A stretch of 64,000 nucleotides of DNA, from positions 1-64,000 of the forward strand of contig NZ_JBEXUX010000038.1 of assembly GCF_040629175.1 (NCBI RefSeq). The letters are read 5' to 3'. A model generated the notes under the pieces. The model ran no database searches. It had not been told where the DNA came from and saw only the letters and a program-made list of their open reading frames with translations. This document shows, one piece after another, positions 51,101 to 58,315 of the stretch; position 1 is the stretch's first letter, and each line of letters begins with the position of its first letter. Source of the DNA: Embleya sp040629175 (GTDB taxonomy: Bacteria; Actinomycetota; Actinomycetes; Streptomycetales; Streptomycetaceae). A program made the position numbers and the translations under genes.

Positions 51101-51206
51101 CGTTTCCGCGTGTTCGCTCGTTCGAGTGGGGGTGGCGACTTACCCTGAAATGGTCTCCGGGCGGCCTTGGCGTCGTTCTCGTACGGCATGGATCGAGGTA
51201 GGCGAG

Positions 51207-51521
51207 GTGGACGAGACGACCGCACCCGGGATCGATGTGGGCGTCGCCTGGCGCGAAATCGTGACCATGTGGCAGGGATTGGACGTGCCCGAAGGCCGGC
51301 GCGCCGAGTTCGACGGAGAGAACATCACGATGTCGCCACCACCCCTACACGGGCACGAACCGGTCGTCGACCGCTGGGATCCCACAGGACCGTCCGTAAC
51401 CCTGTTCTCCGAACCCGATGGTGGACCGTACCGACAGTTCCTTCACGTTGCATACGGCAAAACGATCAGGATCCCCGAACCCTTCGGGATCGACCCGGAC
51501 ACCTCGGACTTCCCCCGCTGA
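51207..51521 (+). pseudogene. Uma2 family endonuclease remnant with internal deletion
   Basis: 104 residues. The first half (WREIVTMWQGLDVPEGRRAEFDGENITMSPPPLHGHEPVVDR) is the usual N-terminus of Uma2/DUF820 proteins. It then jumps to a typical C-terminus (VTLFSEPDGGPYRQFLHVAYGKTIRIPEPFGIDPDTSDFPR). About 70-90 central residues, including the PD-(D/E)XK catalytic core, are missing with the frame kept. GTG 51207 with GAGG upstream is the best start. It is likely inactive. Family assignment is from memory of the conserved ends. Confidence 0.65.
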
Positions 51522-51567
51522 GCCGATATTCGCCGGCATCGGCGGTCGCTCGCTCGTAGGCTCGTGA

Positions 51568-51673
51568 TGCGACCGCGGGAACTACGTGTTCCTTCTGTCT
51601 TGGCGTACAAGCGCTTTCGGGGTGCTTGGGGTTCGAATCCCTGTCCGGGACCCGTGACCTGCCCGCGGTCGCA
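51568..51673 (+). ncRNA. Y-RNA-like structured RNA 1 with tRNA-like module
   Basis: TGCGACCGCGGG (51568-51579) and CCCGCGGTCGCA (51662-51673) close a 12-bp outer stem. After an internal loop (AACT/GACCTG), ACGTGTTCC pairs GGGACCCGT (51647-51655) with one T-C mismatch. Inside is a cloverleaf: D-like arm 51596-51609 with loop CTTGGCGT; anticodon-like arm 51610-51626 (5 bp, 7-base loop TTTCGGG); T-arm 51627-51643 with loop TTCGAAT. TAGGCT at 51557-51562 fits a -10 box for a start at the outer stem. A Y-RNA identity is inferred from this shape and the vWA gene downstream. Confidence 0.68.
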
Positions 51674-51680
51674 CGCCATT

Positions 51681-51787
51681 GCACCCGGGGAACTGCGTGT
51701 TCGTACAGAGCCGTTTCCCATCGGTAGGAAGCGGTCCCACGGTTGATCCGGGGACCACATACCGGACCCGCGATCTACCCCGGGTGC
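51681..51787 (+). ncRNA. Y-RNA-like structured RNA 2
   Basis: GCACCCGGGG (51681-51690) and CCCCGGGTGC (51778-51787) close a 10-bp outer stem. The internal loop is AACT/GATCTA and the inner stem is GCGTGTTC with GGACCCGC, with the same T-C mismatch as RNA 1. Stems differ in sequence but pair in both RNAs. The apical part has CCG-N8-CGG (51711-51724) and a hairpin GGTCCC..GGGACC (51733-51756) enclosing CGG-TTGAT-CCG; it is not a full tRNA mimic. It ends 18 bases before the vWA start codon, so it may also lie in that mRNA's leader. Confidence 0.6.
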
Positions 51788-51805
51788 CCACGGGGGAGCC
51801 TTCCG

Positions 51806-53311
51806 ATGACCGAAATCCTGCGCGCCCTGAGCGCCGACCATCCGGCCCGTGCCGAGGCCGCCGCCACCGTCGTTCGTTTTCTGGACGTCGCGGTGGCCGC
51901 GACCGGGCGGGCCTCCTTCTACAACACCCGCGACGAGCAACTGGCCCTGGAGCAGGACGCGCACCGCGCGATGGTCGCGCTGGACCGCCGCCTGTACGCC
52001 GGTCTCGTGTGCTCCCCCGGGGCCACCGACCGCAGCCGGCAGCTCGGCGTGTTGCACCTGCTGGATACGCCGGCCCACGAGGACGACGGCACCGCCGTGT
52101 ACGACGCGGTCGCCGCGCTGACCGTGCCGCGTCGGCTCAAGCTGTTCGGTCTGCTGGCCGAGCGGCGGGTGAACAACGCCCGGGTGCGCCGGTTGATCCT
52201 GCGCACCGTCCTGGGCTCCGCATCGCTGGAGTTGTGGTCGGTGCGCTACCGGGACAAGCTCGCCGACGCGCTGCGGCACGCGTGGGGGCTGCGGATGAGC
52301 GGCATCCTGCGCTCGATCCTGACCAGGCTGCTCGCCAGCGCACGGCTCGATGCCAAGGAACAGCGCATCCTGGCCCGGGAGATCGACCGCTGGGCGGCGG
52401 ATCCGGCGCTCGCGCGCGAGTGCGTCGCGTTCGTACTCGGCGCCGACGGCCCGTACACGCTGCCGCTCCCGGTCGCGTATCGGGCCGCCCGTACCGACCT
52501 GGCCGCGGGCGCCGCGCTGCCGTTCGAGACGCTCGAAGGGCTGCGCGGCCGATTTCATCCGAACGAGAAGCCGGCGCGCGTGCTGGAGCTGACCGCCGAG
52601 CGACTGACCGCGGGTCAGCGGCTCGCCGGGCAGCGGCAGGCCGAGCGCGCGGGCGTCGAGGTCGGGGTCGACCTGGACCGCTACGACGCGGTCCGGCTCT
52701 ACCTGTACGCGTTCGCCACCGGGATGACCGACGACCTGGCCGCGGCGCTGGATCGGCGGGCCGCCGCCGGTGCGGCCGGGCTCGACCTGGCCGACCGCCG
52801 GATCGCCCTGGTGCTGGACGGATCCGCGTCGATGCGCGGCGGCCTCGACCAGCCGCTGCGGCCGATCGCGACCGTGCTCGCGCTGCGCGACGCGTTGCGG
52901 GCGGCGGCGGCCGAGTGCCACGACGTGTGGATCGGCGGCGTCCCGGACGGCCGACTGGTGCGGCCCGCCGGGGCCACCTCGGCGGCCGAGGCCCTGGTCG
53001 CCGCGTTGCGCACCGGTGCCGAGCTGATCGTGGTGATCGGCGACGGCTACGAGAACGCGCCCGCCGGGCGGTTCGCGCAGGTGCTCGACGCGGCCCACAC
53101 CCTGGGCGTCGCGGTGCCCGTGGTCCAGCTCTCGCCCGTGCTCGCGGCCGAGGCGACCGGTCTGCGCGGCTACGCGCCGGACCTGCCGCTCGCCCCCGTC
53201 CATCGTCCCGAAGCGCTCGAACTCGCCTGGTGCCGGCTGATGTTGACCATCGATCCGGCCGCCGCCGTACCCGCCCTGTTGCGCCTGGCCCACCTGGAGG
53301 TGACCGGATGA
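51806..53311 (+). CDS. vWA-domain protein, Ro60/TROVE-like candidate
   Basis: 501 residues. The N-terminal 320 are helical, HEAT-like (ASFYNTRDEQLALEQDAHRA, VPRRLKLFGLLAERRVNNARVRRLILRTVLG, LADALRHAWGLRMSGILRSIL). The C-terminal 170 are a von Willebrand A domain with the MIDAS motif DGSASM at 338-343. Ro60 proteins have the same order, helical RNA-binding ring then vWA, and similar length. Two Y-RNA-like RNAs sit directly upstream. GGGGGAG precedes ATG 51806. The stop overlaps the next gene as ATGA. A MoxR-linked vWA protein is the alternative, but no AAA ATPase is near. Confidence 0.6.
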   Translation: MTEILRALSADHPARAEAAATVVRFLDVAVAATGRASFYNTRDEQLALEQDAHRAMVALDRRLYAGLVCSPGATDRSRQLGVLHLLDTPAHEDDGTAVYDAVAALTVPRRLKLFGLLAERRVNNARVRRLILRTVLGSASLELWSVRYRDKLADALRHAWGLRMSGILRSILTRLLASARLDAKEQRILAREIDRWAADPALARECVAFVLGADGPYTLPLPVAYRAARTDLAAGAALPFETLEGLRGRFHPNEKPARVLELTAERLTAGQRLAGQRQAERAGVEVGVDLDRYDAVRLYLYAFATGMTDDLAAALDRRAAAGAAGLDLADRRIALVLDGSASMRGGLDQPLRPIATVLALRDALRAAAAECHDVWIGGVPDGRLVRPAGATSAAEALVAALRTGAELIVVIGDGYENAPAGRFAQVLDAAHTLGVAVPVVQLSPVLAAEATGLRGYAPDLPLAPVHRPEALELAWCRLMLTIDPAAAVPALLRLAHLEVTG

Positions 53312-54405
53312 ACACCATCGCCCACGCCCCGCTGCCGATCGGCGAGCTGCTGGCCGGCTGCACCCTCGGCCCGGTGCAGAGCGTCGGCCGGATGCAGGTG
53401 CTGCCGCTGCTCGGCGACACGTGCGACGCGCCCACCGTCGCGCTCCCGACCGATCTGTGGATCGGCACGAGCAACTACGGCACGCTCACCTTCGTCAATC
53501 ACACGCCGCACGTCGCGCTGGTCCCGTGCCATCTCGCGGTGATCGTCGAGCGCAGCGCGCAGGACCACGCGATGCCCAGGGCGGCGCTGGTCGAGCCCTC
53601 GGGTCGGCTCGCGTTCGACGCGGCGATGTGCGTGCAGCAGACCCAGGCCGGGCTGATCCCGGAGGGGCCGCAGCCGCTGGCGGTGTTGCCGCTCGCGCTG
53701 CGGGCCGCCGCCTCGGCCGGTGCGGACGCGGACGGGTACAGCCGGTTGTGGTCGGCCGTCCAGCGCTTCAACGCCTCCTCCGGCCTCGCCGAGACCGGGA
53801 ACCTGGTGCTGTTCCTGAAGCACTTCGCGCTCGAACTCGAACGTTTCGTCGCCGAGTTCGAGTGCGTCGAGGATCAGGTGGGCGCGGTGGTGTTGCTCGA
53901 CGGCGAGATCGCCGGGATCGAGCGGGCGCCCTCGCGGGCTTACTGGTCGGCGATGTGGGAGCCGCTGATCAGGTCCTGCTACGGCGCGGAGGCGGTCCGC
54001 CACGGTCTGCACGATCCGGGCGATCCGCCGCCGAGCCGGACCGTGCTGCACCTGCCCGGGGGCGACGGCGCGGCGGCCGGGGACCCGTACGACGTGCTCG
54101 CCGAGGCGCTGCGGGCCGCCGACGCCGAGGAGCAGCGACGCGCCGAGCACACCCTGGGCGACGCCGACGCGCACCCGGTGGCGCTGGTCCCGGAGCACAC
54201 GCATGCCGGGGTCACCGTGGGTCGGGCCGCGAGCGAGCGGCTGGTCGGCGCGTATGCGCTGGGCGGCGATCGGCCGATCTACGCGTCGTTGACCGCGCGC
54301 TCGTTCGGCGGCCGAGTCGCGGTGAGGCCGCCGAGTGGGGCGATCGCCTCGGCGTCTCGTTCGCACACCCAGTGCGGGTCCTCGCCCAGCTCGGGTTCCA
54401 GGTAG
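53308..54405 (+). CDS. ARPP-like protein coupled to the vWA gene
   Basis: 365 residues, translation-coupled to the vWA gene. Recognisable blocks are MQVLPLLGD, SNYGTLTFVNHTPHVALVPCHLAVIVE, then AQDHAMPRAALVE, FDAAMCVQQTQAG and LAVLPLALR, and FLKHFALELERFVAEFECVEDQVGAVVLLDGEIAGIERAP. These resemble ARPP-1-type domains, which I recall from vWA and RNA-repair-linked neighbourhoods; the match is by memory only. The last 127 bases overlap the convergent gene at 54279, where its codon bias fades, so the true protein may be shorter in the ancestor. Function unknown. Confidence 0.6.
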   Translation: MNTIAHAPLPIGELLAGCTLGPVQSVGRMQVLPLLGDTCDAPTVALPTDLWIGTSNYGTLTFVNHTPHVALVPCHLAVIVERSAQDHAMPRAALVEPSGRLAFDAAMCVQQTQAGLIPEGPQPLAVLPLALRAAASAGADADGYSRLWSAVQRFNASSGLAETGNLVLFLKHFALELERFVAEFECVEDQVGAVVLLDGEIAGIERAPSRAYWSAMWEPLIRSCYGAEAVRHGLHDPGDPPPSRTVLHLPGGDGAAAGDPYDVLAEALRAADAEEQRRAEHTLGDADAHPVALVPEHTHAGVTVGRAASERLVGAYALGGDRPIYASLTARSFGGRVAVRPPSGAIASASRSHTQCGSSPSSGSR

Positions 54406-54662
54406 AGCGGGTGGTCGTCGTGCCGAGGGCACGGCGGCCACACCGTGCCGTTCTCGGCGAGCGCCTCCTGGACGTCCTGCCCGATCAGTCCGGGGACGTA
54501 CGCGGCGCCGTCGGGCCACTGCTCGACCCACCACTTGCGCTCGACCAGGGCGTGCTCGACCACGGTCACCGTCTCGGGGGTCTCGACGCCGTGCGTGCGC
54601 AGATCGGCCAGGACCAGGGCGCGGGCGGTCAACAGGGCGACGTCGGTGGGATCCTTGCTCAT
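54279..54662 (-). CDS. Conserved hypothetical with CxxH...C pattern
   Basis: 127 residues: KDPTDVALLTARALVLADLRTHG, VTVVEHALVERKWWVEQWPDG, then CPRHDDHPLYLEPELGEDPHWVCER. The Cys, two His and Cys could bind zinc. I recall similar small proteins in Streptomyces without a name. ATG 54662 is chosen because codon bias starts there. Its 3' end overlaps the ARPP-like gene by 127 bases tail to tail. Divergent from the DUF4031 gene, 45 bases apart. Confidence 0.72.
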   Translation of the reverse strand: MSKDPTDVALLTARALVLADLRTHGVETPETVTVVEHALVERKWWVEQWPDGAAYVPGLIGQDVQEALAENGTVWPPCPRHDDHPLYLEPELGEDPHWVCERDAEAIAPLGGLTATRPPNERAVNDA

Positions 54663-54707
54663 GGTCCACAAGTGTGCGTGATCGCGACGTATACGAGAAT
54701 CGACCGC

Positions 54708-54977
54708 GTGGCTCTCCTCATCGATCCCCCGGCCTGGCCCGGACGCGGGCGGCTGTGGTCGCACCTCGTCAGCGACGTCTCGCATGCCGAGCTGCACGCG
54801 TTCGCACGCGAACTCGGCGCGCCGGAACGCGCGTTCGACCGCGATCACTACGACGTCCCGGCCGACCTGTACGCCAGGGCGCTGGCGAACGGGGCCGAGC
54901 CGGTCTCCAGTCGGGAACTGGTGACCCGGCTGACCGCGGCGGGGCTGCGGCAACGCAAGCGTTACCGTCCGCGCTGA
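54708..54977 (+). CDS. DUF4031 domain protein
   Basis: 89 residues: VALLIDPPAWPGRGRLWSHLVSD, HAELHAFARELGAPERAFDRDHYDVPADLYARAL and LRQRKRYRPR at the end, the whole DUF4031 domain. Members are small cytoplasmic proteins of unknown role. GTG 54708 has no ribosome site. It faces the HD hydrolase, 16 bases between stops. Confidence 0.82.
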   Translation: MALLIDPPAWPGRGRLWSHLVSDVSHAELHAFARELGAPERAFDRDHYDVPADLYARALANGAEPVSSRELVTRLTAAGLRQRKRYRPR

Positions 54978-54993
54978 CCGGGTCGACGGCGGG

Positions 54994-55656
54994 TCAGGAC
55001 TGCTGGCGCGGGATGGTGCCCTCCAGGCGCTCCAGCTCGGCGCGCATGTTGTAGCGGGCCGCCTCCTCGTACCGGGCCGCGCCCAGTCGGGTGTGGAACA
55101 GCCGGGGCAGCGACATCAGGTCGCGCAGCACCGCGGCGCGGGCGGCCCGGAACGCCTCGTCGGGGACGAACGCGTACTCCTCGCGGACCGCCGCCGTGTA
55201 CGCCTCGTAGCGCTCGCGGTCGGCGGCCAGGATGGCCAGGTCCGCGTCGCACAACACGTGCGCGTTGTGGTCGGATTCGCCGGGCGCGTGCTCGGCGGTC
55301 ACCCGGACCAGGCGCGCCGTCTCGGCGACCAGGTCCGGCGCCACGCCCGCCTCGCGCAGGCCGCGCTCGGCCAGCCGTGCGCTGCGCTCCTCGTTGTCGG
55401 CCCGGGCCGGGTCGTAGACCGCGTCGTGGAACCACGCGGCGAGCATCACCGCGTCGACGTCGTCGGCCTCGTAGGCCAGCTCGCCGATCAGGTCGAGCAC
55501 GGTGCGCAGATGGTCGGTGTCGTGATAGCGGCGGTGCGGCTCGGCATAGCGTGCCAGCAGGCTCTCGACGACGGCGCCGGCCTCGGCGTGCCCACCGACG
55601 AGCCGGGCCCACTGGTCCCGCAGCGTCACGGTCGCGGACTCCTGGATGCGTTCCAC
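54994..55656 (-). CDS. HD-domain metal-dependent phosphohydrolase
   Basis: 220 residues. HD signature: EPHRRYHDTDHLRTVLDL, then MLAAWFHDAVYDPARADNEERSA (HD pair) and CDADLAILAADRERYEAY (distal Asp). The family cuts phosphate esters of nucleotides with Mn or Ni. Substrate unknown. GTG 55656 gives the usual start; an upstream ATG at 55743 is possible but lies in a poor coding stretch. Confidence 0.82.
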   Translation of the reverse strand: MERIQESATVTLRDQWARLVGGHAEAGAVVESLLARYAEPHRRYHDTDHLRTVLDLIGELAYEADDVDAVMLAAWFHDAVYDPARADNEERSARLAERGLREAGVAPDLVAETARLVRVTAEHAPGESDHNAHVLCDADLAILAADRERYEAYTAAVREEYAFVPDEAFRAARAAVLRDLMSLPRLFHTRLGAARYEEAARYNMRAELERLEGTIPRQQS

Positions 55657-55781
55657 CCGGCCAGCATGGCAGAACGAGCGAGCGAAGCCGACCACCAACC
55701 GGTTCGACACACGCGGTTCACTCGTATTGGATGCCGATCGCATGCCGATCACCCGCCGTTCGCCGGCCGATCCCGGCCCGA

Positions 55782-57896
55782 TCAGCCGGCGACGGCCGGG
55801 GCCGCCAGCGGTTCCGGGAGCGGGCGGGCGTGCAGCACGATCAGGCCGGACACCGCGCGGGTGAGCACCACGTAGAGCCGGCGCAGTCCCTGGGCCTCGG
55901 CGTCGACGATCTCGGCCGGTTCGGCGACCGCGACGTGGTCGAACTCCAGGCCCTTGGCCAGCGACGCGGGTACCACGCTGATCCGGGCCTGGTCGGCGTC
56001 GTCCGTGCCCAGGACCCGGTGCGCGACGCCGTCCGCACGCAGTGCGGCGGCCACCTCGGGCACCCGTGCGTCGGCGCAGATCAGCCCGATCGAGCCCTCG
56101 TGGTCGAGCAGTTCGATCGCCGCCCGGGCGGATCGTAGGGCCAGCTCGTCGGCCGGGACCGGGCGCAGTTCCAGGGCGCCCGCCGCCTGGCGGACCGAGG
56201 ACGCGGGCGCCAGGCCCGGCGCGATCAGCGGCAACAACCGACTGGCGAACTCCAGGATCTGGAGCGGCACTCGGAAGCCCCGGGTCAGCTCCTCGATCCT
56301 GGCTCCCTCGTGTCCCAGGTGCCGCAGCGTCTGGGTCCAGCCGGGGGTGGCCCACGGCGTGGTGCCCTGGGCGATGTCCCCGAGCACGGTGGCCGAGCCG
56401 GTGGAGCAGCGCCGACCCACCGCCCGCAACTGCATCGGGGACAGGTCCTGCGCCTCGTCGATGACCACGTGCCCGTAGCCGCCGGTGCGGTAGAGCAGGT
56501 CGGCGGTCTCGTCCACGAGCACCGCGTCGGCCATGGTCCAGCGGGCGGATCCCACGCCGCGCGGCGGCGTGGCCCAGCCGATCGCGGCCTGTTCCTCGGC
56601 GCTGAGCACGCCGTCCGCGCACGCGGCCCGGAAGTCGGCGTCGCCGAGCAGGCGGAACACCAGCTTGAGCGGGTCCACCGCCGGCCACATCGCGTCCACC
56701 GCGGCCTTGACCGGTCGGCTGCGCGCGACCGCGTCCTGGACCCGGTCGTCCGGGGACTCGCCGCGCTCCTCCATCTTGGTCAGCAGCGCGTGTGCGATGC
56801 GTTGCCGGAGCATGTCGCGGGCCGCGCCGTAGCGCACGTCGCGGGTGCGCAGCGCGGTGACCAGGTCCTCGACCTCGTGGACCGGGAGCCGCCAGGTGCG
56901 CGAGTCGCGGACCACGGCCACCGACTCGGTCGGCGCGCTCAGGCCGGACCACACCGCGCGGCGCAGCACCTCGGCCATCCGCGCGTCGCCCTTGATCGTG
57001 CCGGACACGGCCTCGTCCGATGCCCGGACCTTGATCTTGGAGGTGCGGGTGACCAGGTCCTCGACGGTGGTCTGGCCGACCTCGATCTCGCCGAGGGCGG
57101 GCAGTACCTGCTGGATGTAGTCGAGGAAGGACCGGTTCGGGCCGACCACCAGGGTGCCGCTGCGGGCGAGGCGGTCCCGGTAGGCGTACAGCAGCCAGGC
57201 CACGCGGTGCAGGCCGACGGCGGTCTTGCCGGTGCCGGGCGCGCCCTGTACGCACAGCGTGCGGCCCAGGTCGGAGCGGACGATCTCGTCCTGCTCGGGC
57301 TGGATGGTCGCCACGATGTCGCGCATCGGGCCCATGCGCGGGCGCTCGATCTCGGCCGCGAGGATGCCGCTCGCGGTGTCGGCCTCGTCCGGGTCGGTCA
57401 GGTGCTCGTCCTCGAACGCGGTCAGTTCGCCGGTCGTCCAGCCGAAGCGGCGGCGCAGTTCGACGCCGAGCGGTTCGGCCCGGTTGGCCCGGTAGAACGC
57501 GCGGGACAGCGGGGCGCGCCAGTCCACCACCATCGGGTCGCCGAGTTCGTCGTGGACGTGTCGGCGGCCGATCCAGAAGGACTCGACGGGCTTGCTCGGG
57601 TCGGCGCTCACCTCGGCCGGTTCGACGCCCTCGACGCCGTCGGCGAATCGGCCGTCGACCCGGCCGAAGAACAGCGGCGAGCCGGCGTGGTCGGCGAGTG
57701 CGGCGATGCGCTTGGCGATCAGGTGTTGGGCGGTCTCGTTGGCGACGGCGGTGGCGCCGACGTCGCGCAGGTCCAGGGCCTCGGTCTCCTCGCGCATCCG
57801 GCGCAGGGCGGCGCGGGAGGCGTCCAGGTAGGCGCGTTCGACACCGAGCGGGTCGGGAGTGGGCAGAGCGGGGCCGGTGGTGGCGGGCGCGGACAT
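55782..57896 (-). CDS. HelD/HelR-type RNA polymerase recycling ATPase
   Basis: 704 residues of UvrD-like superfamily 1. The coiled N-terminal part (YLDASRAALRRMREETEALD) is followed by VQGAPGTGKTAVGLHRVAWLLY (Walker A), VVIDEAQDLSPMQLRAV (motif II), LGDIAQGTTPWA (motif III) and VLTRAVSGLIVLHA (motif VI). HelD proteins pull RNA polymerase off DNA; HelR forms also displace rifamycins. ATG 57896 has GGAGAG just upstream. Class II HelD by organisation. UvrD-type repair helicase is less likely given the N-terminal coiled region. Confidence 0.84.
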   Translation of the reverse strand: MSAPATTGPALPTPDPLGVERAYLDASRAALRRMREETEALDLRDVGATAVANETAQHLIAKRIAALADHAGSPLFFGRVDGRFADGVEGVEPAEVSADPSKPVESFWIGRRHVHDELGDPMVVDWRAPLSRAFYRANRAEPLGVELRRRFGWTTGELTAFEDEHLTDPDEADTASGILAAEIERPRMGPMRDIVATIQPEQDEIVRSDLGRTLCVQGAPGTGKTAVGLHRVAWLLYAYRDRLARSGTLVVGPNRSFLDYIQQVLPALGEIEVGQTTVEDLVTRTSKIKVRASDEAVSGTIKGDARMAEVLRRAVWSGLSAPTESVAVVRDSRTWRLPVHEVEDLVTALRTRDVRYGAARDMLRQRIAHALLTKMEERGESPDDRVQDAVARSRPVKAAVDAMWPAVDPLKLVFRLLGDADFRAACADGVLSAEEQAAIGWATPPRGVGSARWTMADAVLVDETADLLYRTGGYGHVVIDEAQDLSPMQLRAVGRRCSTGSATVLGDIAQGTTPWATPGWTQTLRHLGHEGARIEELTRGFRVPLQILEFASRLLPLIAPGLAPASSVRQAAGALELRPVPADELALRSARAAIELLDHEGSIGLICADARVPEVAAALRADGVAHRVLGTDDADQARISVVPASLAKGLEFDHVAVAEPAEIVDAEAQGLRRLYVVLTRAVSGLIVLHARPLPEPLAAPAVAG

Positions 57897-58315
57897 GACT
57901 CTCCGGTTCGAGGCGGCGACAAATCGGAGCCCGGCCGTGTGCGATGCCACGTCCTGGTGCGCCCCTGCGAAGGGCGCGGGCCGGATGCCCGAAGGCGGCG
58001 GCCCGCGCGGCCCACCGGTGCCGGGCGCCGAAGACGGTTCCCGATCACTGCACTGGGTGGGACAGCGGAATGAGCGAGCCTAGGCCAGTCCGGCTCTGCC
58101 ATCAACCGCCTTTGCCGCGCCATGCTCGGTTCCCGACGTGCGAGCCGCGCGAACGCGGCCGGGTCGGTGTGGTGTGGCGCGTGGCGCGGTGAGGTGGGGG
58201 ACGCGGCGGAGCGCGGCCCGGTGCGTGGCTGCGCGCGGTGCGGTGCGGTGCGGCGTGTGGGTGTGGCGCGGCGAGGCGGTGGCTGTCCTGGTGGGCACGA
58301 GGGGATGGGGTCGGG
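57897..58315 (+). other. Intergenic region with GTG-CGG direct repeats, no gene
   Basis: 419 bases between divergent genes. 58150-58280 is a patchwork of GTGGCGCGG, GCGGTGCGGTGCGGTGCGG and GTGTGGGTGTGGCGCGG repeats with strong G/T bias on the plus strand. GCGCCC-N7-GGGCGC near 57960 is an isolated palindrome. I see no rifamycin-associated element and no credible frame. Confidence 0.6.

Noticed and set aside
51584..51655. Functional tRNA gene (T-arm GGTTCGAATCC with D-like and anticodon-like arms).
   Set aside because: The acceptor-like stem is 9 bp with a mismatch and continues into a longer 12-bp stem, the D-stem has only 3 bp, and a second RNA beside it shares the outer part but not the cloverleaf. 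It fits a tRNA mimic inside a larger RNA better than a tRNA.
57960..57985. Rifamycin-associated element before the HelD/HelR-type gene.
   Set aside because: The only palindrome there, GCGCCC-N7-GGGCGC, does not resemble the element as I know it.
57944..58192. 82-codon frame between the helicase and carboxypeptidase genes.
   Set aside because: No codon bias, no motif, Arg/Pro-rich and no ribosome site.
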